From positions 759,315 through 823,314 of the forward strand of contig NZ_BBJC02000001.1 of the NCBI RefSeq assembly GCF_000739715.2: DNA of 64,000 nt, in the 5' to 3' direction. Position 1 is the first letter of the stretch. Each line of letters begins with the position of its first letter. This document shows, one piece after another, positions 16,601 to 26,028 of this stretch. The stretch is from Falsirhodobacter sp. alg1. GTDB taxonomy: Bacteria; Pseudomonadota; Alphaproteobacteria; Rhodobacterales; Rhodobacteraceae. A program made the position numbers and the translations under genes. The notes below the pieces were generated by a model. It was not told the DNA's origin and did no database searches. It saw only the letters and a list, made by a program, of their open reading frames with translations.

Positions 16601-17156
16601 GCTGCGCCGGAAAAATGTCATGACGCTGACCGAACTTGCTGCCGCGGCCGAGGGCGGGCCCAAGGTGGCCAAGCTGGCGGGATCGGTGTCATCGAAACAG
16701 GAACGCAAATCTGCCAAGGGCAACCGTTTCGCCTTTGTCCAGCTATCGGACCCGACGGGCCTTTACGAGGTTACGGTATTCTCGGACACGCTGGAGCAGG
16801 CGCGCGATCTGCTGGAACCGGGCAAGAACGTGGTGCTGACGGTAGAGGCCAATCTGGAAGGCGACACGCTGAAGCTGCTGGCCCGTGCCGCGCAACCGAT
16901 CGATTCGGTCGCGGCCGAAGCGGGGGGCGGCGGTTTCCGCATCCACCTGGAACGCGGAGAGGCCGCAGCCTCTGTCGCGGCCCTGTTTTCACGGCTTGCG
17001 TCCAACGCGCGGGGGGGCGGGGAAATCCGGTTCTGCGTGACGGACCCCGAGGGCCGCGAGATCGATCTGGCATTGCCAGCCCGTTATCCGGTGACACCGC
17101 AGATCAAGGGCGCGATCAAGGCGATGCAGGGTGTCGTGATGGTGGAGGATCTTTAG
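13665..17156 (+). CDS. dnaE: DNA polymerase III subunit alpha
   Basis: Replicative polymerase catalytic subunit, 1163 residues, normal for the family. N-terminal PHP domain (FIHLRVHTEHSLLEGAV), polymerase palm with PDFDIDFCMDRREEVIRY holding the catalytic aspartates, GPGRGSGAGSLVAYAL, YRPGPMENIPTY, and FNKSHAAAYAVVSYQTGWLK. It ends in an OB domain (AGSVSSKQERKSAKGNRFAF) and a short tail. ATG at 13665 (MSNPVRFIHLRVH) matches the family N-terminus; the frame is open upstream but without homology. It is convergent with the AbrB-type gene, their stop codons sharing TTAG at 17153-17156. Confidence 0.97.
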   Translation: MSNPVRFIHLRVHTEHSLLEGAVPVKKLIKLCEEASIPAIAVTDTNNMFGALEFSVLASGAGVQPIVGCQVSLDYDPAQPGEKPRPAAPVVLLAQNEDGYMNLMKLSSCLYVDKGGQLPQITMEDLANHGAGLIALTGGPDGPLGRLMRAGQRPKAEALLRRMADIFGDRLYVELQRHPGEGGRLPEAEALTERGHVEMAYAMDLPLVATNDVYFPKASMYEAHDALICIAEGAYVDQQQPRRRLTPQHYFKSEAEMCALFADLPEALASTVEIARRCAFKVAKRPPILPRFAEDEVEELRRQARAGLDRRLAVIPHATTVEEYHARLDFELGIIEKMGFPGYFLIVADFIKWAKGQNIPVGPGRGSGAGSLVAYALTITDLDPLRYALLFERFLNPERVSMPDFDIDFCMDRREEVIRYVQGKYGRDKVGQIITFGALLSKAAVRDVGRVLQISYGQVDRLSKLIPLEGVKPVSISKALADEPRLREAAKEEVVKRLLDYGQQVEGLLRNASTHAAGVVIGDRPLDALVPLYQDPRSDMPATQFNMKWVEAAGLVKFDFLGLKTLTVIQNAIDLIRAGGRQLHEAADGRVLYTPEPGTENDIGHIPLDDEATYRLYAAAKTVAVFQVESSGMMDALRRMKPTCIEDIVALVALYRPGPMENIPTYCEVKNGVRDLESIHPTIDHILAETQGIIVYQEQVMQIAQVMGGYSLGGADLLRRAMGKKIAEEMAKERPKFIKGAADTHNIDAKKAGEVFDLLEKFANYGFNKSHAAAYAVVSYQTGWLKANHPVEFMAGVMNCDIDLTDKLAVYKREVDKLGIETVPPCINRSMATFSVREGKLVYGLGALKNVGVEAMKMIVAGRGDRPFATLFDLARRVDLKRVGKRPMEMLARAGAFDLLDSNRARVFDALEGLVAYSAAVHEARASAQVSLFGEAGEDLPEPRIGSRDDWLPVERLTEEHLAIGFYLSGHPLDDYMAPLRRKNVMTLTELAAAAEGGPKVAKLAGSVSSKQERKSAKGNRFAFVQLSDPTGLYEVTVFSDTLEQARDLLEPGKNVVLTVEANLEGDTLKLLARAAQPIDSVAAEAGGGGFRIHLERGEAAASVAALFSRLASNARGGGEIRFCVTDPEGREIDLALPARYPVTPQIKGAIKAMQGVVMVEDL

Positions 17157-18226
17157 CCCAATATCCGCTTGGCGAAGGTGCGGGCGATCAGGATGCCCAT
17201 CACGATCCGCATGACGTGATGCGCGGTGACATAGACCACGCTCAGCTGAATAGAGAGGGCGATAAGGCTCATCTCTGTCACCCCGCCGGGGGCAAAGGCC
17301 AGAAAGATGGCGGCTGGTGGCTGGTCGATGACATGCGCCAGCGCGCGGGTAAACACAAAGGCCACCCCGAGGCCGAACAGGACGTTCACAATCGTGAGCC
17401 GTATGGCCATGCCGATATGGCCCATCGGCAGGCCCGAGAACCGCGCGCCCAGCATGCATCCCACGATCACCTGCGTCACCGAAACCGCCCATACGGGGGG
17501 CACGGCGCTGGTCAGGCCCGTGGCATGCACCAATGCCGACATCAGGATCGGTCCCGTCATGACTGCCGCCGGAAACCGCAGACGTTTTGCGATCCAGGCC
17601 CCCGATATTGCCGCAGCCCCCAGAATGAACAGATCGGCCGGGCCCATCCCGCCATGCCCTCCAAGGCGCACGGCTGGGCCCACATGGATATCTGTCAGCA
17701 ATGCAAAGGCCACGGGCACCAGCAGGATCGTCAGGATCAACCGCAGGAATTGCAGCAAGACCAGCATCTTCACATCGGCACCGACCTCTTCGCCCAGCAT
17801 CACGCATTCGACCATTCCGGCGGGAACGGCCCCGAAATAGGCGGTTTTCGCATCCAGCGGGCCAAACCGGCGATAGAAGAAATAGCCGATGGCATGGACC
17901 ACGGGGATGTACAGGCACAGGGCCAGCAGGCTGGGCCACCAGTTCACCATCTGGCGTGCCACCTCGGGCGTGAAATTCGCGCCGATGGCCACGCCTACAA
18001 CGGGAATGAAGATGATGCGCAAAACGGGCGGCACCTGGATGCGCCGTCCCAAGGGGCGCAGCCCCAGTGCGGCGGCACCGCCCACGGCCAGCAACGATCC
18101 CAGAAGCAGGGCGATGGGCAGGCCGATGGCATAGGCGATGCCCCCGCCGATCGCGCCCAAGGTCAGGGTGATGCCCACTGCGGGCCAGTCAATCCGTGTG
18201 AACATCTGCATCAGGACAGGAAGCAT
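17153..18226 (-). CDS. AbrB family membrane protein (putative transporter)
   Basis: 357-residue hydrophobic protein with about ten predicted membrane segments in two repeated halves. Each half has a conserved glycine-rich segment ([17 protein letters not shown] and [16 protein letters not shown]) followed by [15 protein letters not shown] and [14 protein letters not shown]. This internal duplication defines the AbrB/ammonia monooxygenase-like membrane family (DUF4010/AbrB-dup), whose substrate is not established. It is unrelated to the Bacillus DNA-binding AbrB despite the shared name. No transporter partner is adjacent. Confidence 0.8.
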   Translation of the reverse strand: MLPVLMQMFTRIDWPAVGITLTLGAIGGGIAYAIGLPIALLLGSLLAVGGAAALGLRPLGRRIQVPPVLRIIFIPVVGVAIGANFTPEVARQMVNWWPSLLALCLYIPVVHAIGYFFYRRFGPLDAKTAYFGAVPAGMVECVMLGEEVGADVKMLVLLQFLRLILTILLVPVAFALLTDIHVGPAVRLGGHGGMGPADLFILGAAAISGAWIAKRLRFPAAVMTGPILMSALVHATGLTSAVPPVWAVSVTQVIVGCMLGARFSGLPMGHIGMAIRLTIVNVLFGLGVAFVFTRALAHVIDQPPAAIFLAFAPGGVTEMSLIALSIQLSVVYVTAHHVMRIVMGILIARTFAKRILG

Positions 18227-18260
18227 CCTGCATCTGCAAAGACAAGGCGCGATCTGCGAT

Positions 18261-18464
18261 TTACCAGTGCGGCGGGCGCTGATCGGCCAGAGGGACGGTT
18301 CCGCCCATGTCTGTCTGGCGTTCTGCCTCTCGTTCCATCAGCAGTCCGACGCGGCGCGACAGCCGGTCGATCTCCAGGCTCTGACGGGCCACGATCTCGG
18401 ACATCTCGTCTACCGTTTTGCGCAAATGTGCGATTTCTTCTTCTGCACGGTCAATCCTGTCCAC
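18261..18464 (-). CDS. slyX: SlyX family protein
   Basis: 67 residues. An N-terminal heptad-rich coiled coil (about residues 3-47, e.g. [20 protein letters not shown]) is followed by a proline-rich tail ending in PPHW, the signature C-terminus of SlyX. The function of the family is unknown. The start is a GTG at 18464. It is divergent from hisS. Confidence 0.8.
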   Translation of the reverse strand: MDRIDRAEEEIAHLRKTVDEMSEIVARQSLEIDRLSRRVGLLMEREAERQTDMGGTVPLADQRPPHW

Positions 18465-18542
18465 GTCGCCCCCTTTGCGCGGCTTGTCGTGACCGCGCCC
18501 TTCCGATATTGCCTTGGCCGTAGAATAGCGAAGGGTCCGACC

Positions 18543-20027
18543 ATGGCCAAGGACAAGTCACCCCGCCGTCCGCGTGCGGAAACTCCCAAAGGCTTCCGCG
18601 ATTATTTCGGCACGGATGTGACCGAACGCAAGGACATGCTCCATGCGATTGCCGAGGTGTATCATCGTTACGGCTTCGATCCGCTGGAAACCAGCGCCGT
18701 CGAGACGGTGGAGGCATTGGGCAAATTCCTTCCCGATGTGGACCGCCCGAATGAAGGTGTGTTCGGCTGGCAGGATGAGGATGACCAGTGGCTGGCGCTG
18801 CGCTATGATCTGACGGCGCCCTTGGCCCGTGTGGCGGCGCAGTTCCGCAACGATCTGCCCAGTCCTTACCGCCGCTATGCGATGGGGCCGGTGTGGCGCA
18901 ACGAAAAGCCGGGCCCCGGTCGGTTCCGCCAGTTCTATCAATGCGATGCGGATACGGTTGGCGCGCCTTCGGTGGCGGCGGATGCCGAGATTTGCGCGAT
19001 GCTGTCGGATTCGCTCGAAACCGTGGGCATTCCGCGCGGCGATTACATCGTGCGCGTGAACAACCGCAAGGTTCTGAACGGCGTGATGGAGGCTGCGGGC
19101 CTTTATGATGCCGCGGATCAGTCCCGCTTTGTCGAAGAGCGCGGGATCGTCCTGCGCGCGATCGACAAGCTGGACCGTCTGGGAGAGGCTGGCGTGCGTG
19201 CCCTGCTGGGCGAGGGGCGCAAGGATGCATCGGGCGATGTGACGAAGGGCGCCGGTCTGGCGACCGAGCAGGCCGAGATCGTGATGGGCTTCATGGCCGC
19301 CAAGCGTGCCACCGGCGGCGAAACCGCCCTGCGCCTGCGAGAGCTGGTCGGAACCTCGGCCACCGGGCTGGAGGGTGTGCAGGAGCTGGAAACGATCGCG
19401 GAGATCCTGGACCGTCAGGGATATGCCGCCGACCGGATCGAGGTTGATCCTTCGGTTGTGCGCGGTCTTGGCTATTACACCGGCCCCGTGTTCGAGGCGG
19501 AACTGACATTCGAGATCCTTGATGAAAAAGGGGCGAAGCGGCAGTTCGGATCGGTTGCGGGCGGCGGGCGATATGACGATCTGGTCAAGCGCTTTACGGG
19601 ACAGGCCGTGCCGGCCACCGGTGTTTCCATCGGGGTTGACCGTCTGCTGGCCGCGTTGAGGGCGAAGGGCCGGATGGGCGGCGATGCGGCCGGCCCCGTG
19701 ATCGTGACCGTGATGGATCGTGACCGCATGGCCGACTATATGGGGATGGCCGCCGATTTGCGGAATGCGGGCATCCGTGCCGAAGTTTACCTGGGCAATC
19801 CGAAGAACTTCGGAAACCAGCTGAAATACGCGGACAAACGTGCATCGCCCATCGCCGTCATCCAGGGCGGGGATGAATGCGCCAAGGGAACCGTGGTTCT
19901 GAAGGATCTGATCCTCGGGGCACGGATCGCCGAAGGCGCCAGCCTTGAGGAATGGAAGGCCCGCCCCGCGCAGGTCGAGATTCCGCGCGGTGATCTGGTT
20001 GCCGAAGTCAGAAAGATGCTGGGATGA
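18543..20027 (+). CDS. hisS: Histidyl-tRNA synthetase
   Basis: 494 residues, class II aminoacyl-tRNA synthetase that charges tRNA-His. It has motif 1 region ([17 protein letters not shown]), motif 2 ([19 protein letters not shown] with [14 protein letters not shown]), and the histidine-binding loop ([13 protein letters not shown]). Motif 3 is GGGRYDDL with [15 protein letters not shown], and the C-terminal anticodon-binding domain contains [22 protein letters not shown] at 18543 begins [21 protein letters not shown]; an upstream open frame has no homology. It overlaps hisZ by four bases. Confidence 0.96.
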   Translation: MAKDKSPRRPRAETPKGFRDYFGTDVTERKDMLHAIAEVYHRYGFDPLETSAVETVEALGKFLPDVDRPNEGVFGWQDEDDQWLALRYDLTAPLARVAAQFRNDLPSPYRRYAMGPVWRNEKPGPGRFRQFYQCDADTVGAPSVAADAEICAMLSDSLETVGIPRGDYIVRVNNRKVLNGVMEAAGLYDAADQSRFVEERGIVLRAIDKLDRLGEAGVRALLGEGRKDASGDVTKGAGLATEQAEIVMGFMAAKRATGGETALRLRELVGTSATGLEGVQELETIAEILDRQGYAADRIEVDPSVVRGLGYYTGPVFEAELTFEILDEKGAKRQFGSVAGGGRYDDLVKRFTGQAVPATGVSIGVDRLLAALRAKGRMGGDAAGPVIVTVMDRDRMADYMGMAADLRNAGIRAEVYLGNPKNFGNQLKYADKRASPIAVIQGGDECAKGTVVLKDLILGARIAEGASLEEWKARPAQVEIPRGDLVAEVRKMLG

Positions 20028-21109
20028 CCAAAGCCGCTGTTCGCCTTGAGGCCGAAGCGATCTTTGCCGCGTTTCAGGCGGCCGGAGGTGTTCCGGTCGA
20101 GGCGGATATCCTGCTGCCGGCCGAAGCCCTTCTGGACCTTTACGGCGAGGATATCCGTGCCCGTGCCTATACCACGCAGGATCCCCTGCGCGGTGAGATG
20201 ATGCTGCGCCCCGATTTCACCGTTCCGGTGGTGCAGGCCCATATGGCGGATGGCGCGGACCCTGCGCGCTATGCCTACATGGGGGAGGTGTTCCGAAAGC
20301 AGGACAGCCTGACCCCCCGCGCCTCCGAATATTTTCAGGTCGGGTTCGAGGTTTTCGACCGTGCCTCCCCTGAACAGGCGGATGCCGAGGTGTTCGCGCT
20401 GATTTCCGACCTGCTGGCACCCCTGTCGCTGAACCCGACAACGGGCGATATCGGGATCCTGATGGCGGCGGTACGGGCGCTGGATACCACCCCGACCCGT
20501 ATTGCGGCCCTGCTGCGCCACGTCTGGCGTCCGCGCAGGTTCCGCCATCTTCTGGATCGTTATGCCGGTCGCGTGGCCCCGCATCCGGCGCGGCTGCGTC
20601 TGCTGAAGGCGCTGGACGAAGGCAAACTGCCAAAAACCGGCCCGCATATCGGAATGCGTTCCGCCTCCGAGATTGCGGCCCGCATCCATGCCCTCGCCGA
20701 GGATGCCGATACGCCCCCCATTCCGGCCCGGCAGGCCGAATTGCTGGATGATCTGCTGTCGTTGACGGCGCCCTCGCCGGTGGCTCTGGAGCGGCTGCGC
20801 GACATGGCCGTGGACATGCCTGCCATTTCCGCCGCGGTGGAGAGGTTTGCCGACCGCCTGTCCGCGATGGCGGCGCGGGGGATCGATGTCAGCACCCTTC
20901 CGTTCGAGATGGGCCATGGCCGTTCAACACTGGAATATTACGACGGCTTTGTGTTCGAGTTCCATTCAAGCGATCTGTCGTTGCCCTCTATTGCTGCAGG
21001 TGGGCGATATGATGCGCTGACGCAGGTTCTGGGGCAGGGGCGTTCCATTCCGGCCGTGGGTGGCATGATCCGCCCGCATCTGGTGGCCCAGCTGAAAGGT
21101 GCCGCATGA
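20024..21109 (+). CDS. hisZ: ATP phosphoribosyltransferase regulatory subunit
   Basis: 361-residue paralogue of the HisS catalytic core that lacks synthetase function and activates short-form HisG in the first step of histidine synthesis. Class II fold features are seen ([42 protein letters not shown], and late [14 protein letters not shown] with AVGGMIRPH), but there is no anticodon-binding domain. It is sandwiched with ATGA overlaps between hisS and hisG, as expected for a HisZ-HisG complex whose subunits are made together. Confidence 0.95.
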   Translation: MTKAAVRLEAEAIFAAFQAAGGVPVEADILLPAEALLDLYGEDIRARAYTTQDPLRGEMMLRPDFTVPVVQAHMADGADPARYAYMGEVFRKQDSLTPRASEYFQVGFEVFDRASPEQADAEVFALISDLLAPLSLNPTTGDIGILMAAVRALDTTPTRIAALLRHVWRPRRFRHLLDRYAGRVAPHPARLRLLKALDEGKLPKTGPHIGMRSASEIAARIHALAEDADTPPIPARQAELLDDLLSLTAPSPVALERLRDMAVDMPAISAAVERFADRLSAMAARGIDVSTLPFEMGHGRSTLEYYDGFVFEFHSSDLSLPSIAAGGRYDALTQVLGQGRSIPAVGGMIRPHLVAQLKGAA

Positions 21110-21822
21110 CCCTAAAGATCGGTGTGCCGTCCAAAGGGCGGCTGATGGAAAAGACATTCGACTGGTTCGGTGCCCGCGGTGTGCAGATGCGCCGCACGGG
21201 CAACGAGCGCGAATATTCCGGCGCGGTGGACGGGATCGAGGGCATCCAGATGGTGCTGCTGTCCGCCGGTGAGATTCCGCGAGAGCTGTCGGCAGGACGC
21301 ATCCACCTGGGCGTTACCGGATCGGATCTGGTACGGGACAAGCTGGCGGATTGGTCGATGCAGGTGGCTGAAGTGGCACCCCTGCGGTTCGGTCATGCCG
21401 ATCTGATCCTGGCCGTTCCGTCCTGCTGGGTGGATGTGGATACTCTGGACGATCTGGACGCTGCGGCCTCGGCCTTTCGGCGCACGCACGGGTTCCGTCT
21501 GCGCATCGCCACGAAATATCACCGTCTGGTGCGCGATTACCTGACCGCGAACGGCGTGGCGGATTACCAGTTGGTGGACAGTCAGGGGGCGACCGAGGGC
21601 ACCATCCGCAACCTGACCGCCGAGGCGATCGCCGATATCACCTCTACCGGAGAGACGTTGCGGGCCAACCACCTGAAGGTGCTGGAGGATGCCGTGATCC
21701 ACCGGTCGCAGGCCACGCTTTATGCCGCACGGAACAGCGATTGGGATGCAGGACTTCCGGTGCTGCGGACCCTACTGGGCCAGTTGGGGCTGGCGATGCC
21801 CGATCTGATCCACCGGCATTAA
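21106..21822 (+). CDS. hisG: ATP phosphoribosyltransferase, short form
   Basis: 238 residues. Condenses ATP and PRPP in the committed step of histidine synthesis. N-terminal IGVPSKGRLMEKT, LLSAGEIPRELSAGRIHLGVTG and the PRPP-binding VDSQGATEGTIRNLTAEAI are present. The C-terminal allosteric domain of long HisG is missing, so it depends on the adjacent HisZ. The stop codon shares TTAA with the convergent DUF1489 gene. Confidence 0.96.
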   Translation: MTLKIGVPSKGRLMEKTFDWFGARGVQMRRTGNEREYSGAVDGIEGIQMVLLSAGEIPRELSAGRIHLGVTGSDLVRDKLADWSMQVAEVAPLRFGHADLILAVPSCWVDVDTLDDLDAAASAFRRTHGFRLRIATKYHRLVRDYLTANGVADYQLVDSQGATEGTIRNLTAEAIADITSTGETLRANHLKVLEDAVIHRSQATLYAARNSDWDAGLPVLRTLLGQLGLAMPDLIHRH

Positions 21823-22232
21823 CGCAGGCCCATTTCCGACAGGGCGCGGGCCAGATCCGCGGGCAGCGGCTCTTCGTGGTCGCGGCCCGCGGGGACGTCC
21901 GCCGGCGCATCTGCCGGGGCAAGATACCGCCAGCCCTGAAAGGCGCGGCGGGGCTGGGCCTCGGTCTGCACAACAGCAGGGTCCAGCACCAGGGCGCATC
22001 GGCGGATCCCGTCGTCGCCCGTGGTTTCCTCCAGCCCGATCAGGCGTTGTCGGGCCAGAACCAATCCCTTGAAAATCCAGTAGATGGAACCGCCGTCCAG
22101 CAGTTCGGCCTCCCGCTTGGGCCACATGCGGGTTATGTGGCGCGGCGCACCGTTCCAGTAGGTTTGCTGCCGCAGGATCAGATCCTCCGGTTTTTCGGCG
22201 CCGACACAGAGTTTTACAAGATGCAAGGTCAT
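21819..22232 (-). CDS. DUF1489 family protein
   Basis: 137 residues starting MTLHLVKLCVGAEKPEDL, with HITRMWPKREAELLDGGSIYW and VLARQRLIGLEE, a pattern I recognise as the alphaproteobacterial DUF1489 family. Function is unknown. ATG at 22232 is chosen because the conserved N-terminus starts there; the frame is open for another 280 bases upstream with no homology. It is convergent with hisG. Confidence 0.8.
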   Translation of the reverse strand: MTLHLVKLCVGAEKPEDLILRQQTYWNGAPRHITRMWPKREAELLDGGSIYWIFKGLVLARQRLIGLEETTGDDGIRRCALVLDPAVVQTEAQPRRAFQGWRYLAPADAPADVPAGRDHEEPLPADLARALSEMGLR

Positions 22233-22443
22233 ACCGCATAGATAAGTCGCCACCACCGCCGCGTCCATCCGTCGCAAGGGAATATGGGCGCAATGCGCAT
22301 GGTCCTTGCAAAAACGGTTGTGTGCTGGCTTTGTGGCGGGTAATCGCACTTGCGTGATCCGCGTCATGCGAAAATCATTCGAGGGCGAGGATATGTTTGC
22401 GAAGGGGCCAACCAATGGTCCGCGCACCAACCGGAGGTAATTC
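22233..22443. other. Intergenic region upstream of dppA
   Basis: About 210 bases between divergent DUF1489 and dppA. An ACCGGAGGT ribosome-binding site immediately precedes dppA. I see no tRNA, small ORF, riboswitch fold or convincing promoter consensus; it presumably holds the divergent promoters. Confidence 0.5.
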
Positions 22444-24042
22444 ATGAAATTCGCCCAACTTCTGGCCGTCTCGACCCTTGCGGTCATGGCTGCCGCTGGC
22501 GCGCACGCCAAAACGCTGGTTTACTGCTCCGAAGGCTCCCCCGAGGGGTTCGATGTCGCAACGACGACATCCGGCACCACGATGGATGCCTCGAGCGATG
22601 CCATGTTCAACGGTCTGGTGGAATTTGCCCCCGGTACCACGAATGTAGAACCCGGCCTTGCTGAAAGCTGGGATGTTTCCGAAGACGGCCTGGAATACAC
22701 GTTCCACCTGCGTTCGGGCATCAAGTTCCACACGACGGATTACTTCACCCCCAGCCGTGAAATGAATGCCGATGACGTGATCGCATCGTTCCTGCGTCAG
22801 GGTGATCCGGAAAGCCCGTGGGCCAGCTATCTGCCCGGCGTGACCTATGAATATTACAGCGCCATGGAAATGCCCACGCTGATCAAGGAAATCCAGAAGG
22901 TTGACGATCTGACGGTCAAATTCGTCCTGACCCGTCCCGAGGCTCCTTTCCTTGCAAACCTCGCGATGCCCTTCGCATCCATCATGTCCAAGGAATATAT
23001 GGACAAGCTGGAGGCCGAGGGCAACATGGCCGCGCTGAACAGCGAGCCTGTCGGCACCGGTCCCTACCAGTTCATCGCCTACCAGCCCGATGCCGTGATC
23101 CGCTACCAGTCAAACCCCGACTATTTCAAGGGTGTGCAGAAGATCGACGATCTGATCTTTGCGATCACCCCCGATCCGGCAGTCCGTCGCCAGCGTCTGG
23201 AAGCGGGCGAATGCCAGATCATGCCCTATCCGGCCCCTGCCGATATCGAGGCGCTGAAATCCAATGACAATCTGACCGTCATGGAACAGCCGGGCCTGAA
23301 CGTTGCCTATCTGGCATACAATACGACGCAGGCACCTTTCGATAACCCCGAGGTGCGGACCGCGCTGAACATGGCCATGAACAAGCAGGCCATCGTGGAT
23401 GCCGTGTTCCAGGGCACGGGCGTTGTTGCAAAGAACCCGCTGCCCCCGACCATGTGGAGCTATAACGACGCGGTCGAGGATAATGCCTACGATCCGGAAA
23501 AGGCCAAGCAGATGCTGGCGGATGCCGGCGTAGAGAACCTCGATATGGAAGTCTGGGCAATGCCGGTGCAGCGCCCCTACATGCCGAACGCGCGCCGCGT
23601 GGCCGAGCTGATCCAGTCGGATTTTGCACAGGTCGGTGTGAACGTCTCGATCGTGTCCTACGAGTGGGGTGAATACCTCAAACGCTCCACCGACCCGGAG
23701 CGCAAGGGGGCCGTTATTCTGGGCTGGACCGGGGATAATGGCGATCCGGACAACTTCCTTGCCGTTCTTCTGGGCTGTGCCGCAACCGGTGACGGTGGAT
23801 CCAACCGCGCGCAATGGTGCAACGAGGATTTCGATGCGCTGATCCAGCAGGCCAAGGTCACGACCGATCAGGCAGAGCGTACGCGCCTGTACGAAGAGGC
23901 TCAGGTCATCTTCAAGGAGCAGAACCCCTGGGCGACGCTGGCACACTCCAACGTGTTCATGCCCATGTCGAAAGATGTGACGGGCTATGTTATGAACCCG
24001 CTTGGCCGCCACAGCTTTGAGGGCGTCGATATCGCCGAGTAA
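22444..24042 (+). CDS. dppA: Peptide ABC transporter substrate-binding protein
   Basis: 532-residue periplasmic binding protein with a signal peptide (LLAVSTLAVMAAAGAHA|KT). Family SBP_bac_5 features include LVYCSEGSPEGFDVATTTSGTT, FNGLVEF, GLAESWDVSEDGLEYTFHLR, NSEPVGTGPYQF and MNPLGRHSFEGVDI. The SEGSPEGFDP-like N-terminus is characteristic of DppA (dipeptide) rather than OppA. It is expected to deliver di/tripeptides, or possibly haem as known for E. coli DppA, to DppBC. First gene of a five-gene operon; a large hairpin separates it from dppB, probably making dppA mRNA more abundant. Confidence 0.92.
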   Translation: MKFAQLLAVSTLAVMAAAGAHAKTLVYCSEGSPEGFDVATTTSGTTMDASSDAMFNGLVEFAPGTTNVEPGLAESWDVSEDGLEYTFHLRSGIKFHTTDYFTPSREMNADDVIASFLRQGDPESPWASYLPGVTYEYYSAMEMPTLIKEIQKVDDLTVKFVLTRPEAPFLANLAMPFASIMSKEYMDKLEAEGNMAALNSEPVGTGPYQFIAYQPDAVIRYQSNPDYFKGVQKIDDLIFAITPDPAVRRQRLEAGECQIMPYPAPADIEALKSNDNLTVMEQPGLNVAYLAYNTTQAPFDNPEVRTALNMAMNKQAIVDAVFQGTGVVAKNPLPPTMWSYNDAVEDNAYDPEKAKQMLADAGVENLDMEVWAMPVQRPYMPNARRVAELIQSDFAQVGVNVSIVSYEWGEYLKRSTDPERKGAVILGWTGDNGDPDNFLAVLLGCAATGDGGSNRAQWCNEDFDALIQQAKVTTDQAERTRLYEEAQVIFKEQNPWATLAHSNVFMPMSKDVTGYVMNPLGRHSFEGVDIAE

Positions 24043-24060
24043 TCGGCTAAGACGGACACC

Positions 24061-24096
24061 GGCGCGTCGGGAGGGAGAAATCCCTTCCGGCGCGCC
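24061..24096 (+). promoter_or_regulatory. 16-bp intercistronic hairpin between dppA and dppB
   Basis: Left arm 24061-24076 (GGCGCGTCGGGAGGGA), GAAA loop 24077-24080, right arm 24081-24096 (TCCCTTCCGGCGCGCC); 16 pairs including two G-U. It starts 18 bases past the dppA stop. No T run follows, so it looks like a 3'-end stabiliser/processing stem or partial attenuator rather than a full terminator. Confidence 0.8.
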
Positions 24097-24116
24097 TCTA
24101 ACGTTTCGGGACTTCG

Positions 24117-25124
24117 ATGATCAGATTTCTTTTGGGCAAGTTGGCCTATCTGATCCCGACCTTTATCGGGATTACTATCGTTGCCTTCGGGTTTGTCCGG
24201 CTGTTGCCGGGTGATCCGGTGCTGCTGATGGCCGGCGAGCGGGGGATCTCTCCCGAACGGCACGCGCAGCTTTCGGCACAACTCGGGTTCGACCGCCCCC
24301 TGGTGGTGCAATACCTCGACTTTATCGGAGGGCTGTTCCAGGGTGATTTCGGTACATCGCTGGCAACCCGCCGTCCTGTGCTGGGAGAGTTTCTGACGCT
24401 GTTCCCCGCCACGGTGGAACTGTCGGTTTGCGCCATCATTCTGGCCACGCTGATCGGCATTCCGCTGGGTATCTTTGCCGCGATCAAGCGGGGCAGTGCC
24501 TTTGATCAGGTTTCCATGGGCGCCGCCCTGGTGGGCTATTCCATGCCGATCTTCTGGTGGGGCCTGCTGCTGATCATCCTGTTCTCGGGAATTCTGGGCT
24601 GGACGCCGGTTTCCGGCCGGATCGACCTTTTGTATTTCTTCCGGAACGGTACGGGCTTCATGCTGATCGACTCTCTCATGTCGGGGCAGAAGGGGGCGTT
24701 CACCTCGGCGGTCAGCCACCTGATCCTGCCTTCCATCGTTCTGGCGACCATCCCCATGGCCGTTATTGCCCGCCAGTCGCGGTCTGCCATGCTGGAGGTG
24801 CTGTCCGAGGATTATGTCCGCACCGCCCGTGCCAAAGGCATGTCGGCCTGGCGCGTCGTCGGGGTCCACGCCCTGCGGAACGCGATGATCCCTGTCATCA
24901 CAACCATCGGTCTGCAGATCGGTGTGATGATGGCGGGTGCCATCCTGACCGAAACGATCTTTTCCTGGCCCGGCGTGGGCAAATGGATGATCGATTCCAT
25001 TTCCCGCCGTGATTACCCGTCGGTTCAGGGCGGTCTGTTGCTGATCGCAGCGGTCGTCATGATCGTGAACCTGATCGTCGATCTGCTGTACGGCATCATC
25101 AACCCGCGCATCCGGCATTCGTGA
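24117..25124 (+). CDS. dppB: Peptide ABC transporter permease DppB
   Basis: 335-residue inner-membrane permease. N-terminal signature FLLGKLAYLIPTFIGITIVAF, then PGDPVLLMAGERG, six membrane segments, and the EAA loop that contacts the ATPases (YVRTARAKGMSAWRVVGVHALRNAM). The C-terminal segment is TETIFSWPGVGKWMIDSI. It pairs with DppC to form the translocation pore. The start lies 20 bases downstream of the intercistronic hairpin; dppC follows after 7 bases. Confidence 0.94.
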   Translation: MIRFLLGKLAYLIPTFIGITIVAFGFVRLLPGDPVLLMAGERGISPERHAQLSAQLGFDRPLVVQYLDFIGGLFQGDFGTSLATRRPVLGEFLTLFPATVELSVCAIILATLIGIPLGIFAAIKRGSAFDQVSMGAALVGYSMPIFWWGLLLIILFSGILGWTPVSGRIDLLYFFRNGTGFMLIDSLMSGQKGAFTSAVSHLILPSIVLATIPMAVIARQSRSAMLEVLSEDYVRTARAKGMSAWRVVGVHALRNAMIPVITTIGLQIGVMMAGAILTETIFSWPGVGKWMIDSISRRDYPSVQGGLLLIAAVVMIVNLIVDLLYGIINPRIRHS

Positions 25125-25131
25125 GGCTCGC

Positions 25132-26025
25132 ATGACCACATCATCCGATACCCAATCCGAACGGGGCCGCGCGCTGCGGGAGTTCTGGTTCTATTTTTCC
25201 GAAAACCGCGGGGCCGTCATTGGCCTCGGCATTTTCGTCCTCTTGCTGCTGACTGCGGTTTTCGCGCCGCTGTTGGCGCCGCATGACCCGATCCAGCAGT
25301 ATCGGGATTTCTTGCTGACGCCACCTTCGTGGCAGGAAGGCGGCAGTTCGCAGTTCCTGCTTGGCACCGATGCGGTGGGCCGTGATCTGCTGTCACGCCT
25401 GATTTTCGGTGCGCGTCAGTCGCTGATCATCGGTGCGGTCGTGGTGACCATTGCCGTGACCGGCGGGATTATCCTTGGCCTCGTGTCCGGATTCTTTGGC
25501 GGATGGGTCGATACCGTGATCATGCGTGTGATGGATGTGATCCTTGCCTTTCCGTCACTGCTTCTGGCGCTGGTGATGGTTGCCATCCTTGGGCCGGGTC
25601 TGATGAACGCGATGATCGCCATCGCGATCGTGCTGCAACCGCATTTCGCCCGTCTGACCCGCGCCGCCGTGATGGCGGAAAAGGAACGTGAATATGTCAT
25701 GGCGGCCCGTGTTGCCGGGGCAGGGCGCATCCGTCTGATGGTCCGCACGATCCTGCCGAACTGTCTGGCACCGCTGATCGTGCAGGGAACCCTGTCGTTT
25801 TCATCGGCGGTTCTGGACGCAGCAGCGCTCGGCTTTCTGGGCATGGGGGCACAGCCGCCTTTGCCGGAATGGGGCACCATGCTGGCCGAGGCACGGGAAT
25901 TCATTCTCAGCGCGTGGTGGGTCGTGACCTTCCCCGGTCTGGCCATCCTGATCACGGTCCTTGCGATCAACCTTGTCGGCGACGGTCTGCGTGATGCGCT
26001 TGACCCGAAACTGAAGCGGAGCTGA
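25132..26025 (+). CDS. dppC: Peptide ABC transporter permease DppC
   Basis: 297 residues. Begins with an OppC-type N-terminal segment (REFWFYFSENRGAVIGLGIF) and the periplasmic FLLGTDAVGRDLLSRLIFGARQSL motif. The EAA loop is YVMAARVAGAGRIRLMVRTILPN and the C-terminal part AALGFLGMGAQPPLPEWGTML. Inner-membrane partner of DppB. Seven bases separate it from dppB and three from dppD. Confidence 0.94.
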   Translation: MTTSSDTQSERGRALREFWFYFSENRGAVIGLGIFVLLLLTAVFAPLLAPHDPIQQYRDFLLTPPSWQEGGSSQFLLGTDAVGRDLLSRLIFGARQSLIIGAVVVTIAVTGGIILGLVSGFFGGWVDTVIMRVMDVILAFPSLLLALVMVAILGPGLMNAMIAIAIVLQPHFARLTRAAVMAEKEREYVMAARVAGAGRIRLMVRTILPNCLAPLIVQGTLSFSSAVLDAAALGFLGMGAQPPLPEWGTMLAEAREFILSAWWVVTFPGLAILITVLAINLVGDGLRDALDPKLKRS

Positions 26026-26028
26026 GCC

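Noticed and set aside
17153-18226. AbrB DNA-binding transition-state regulator
   Set aside because: The product is a hydrophobic, internally duplicated membrane protein; the shared name is historical.
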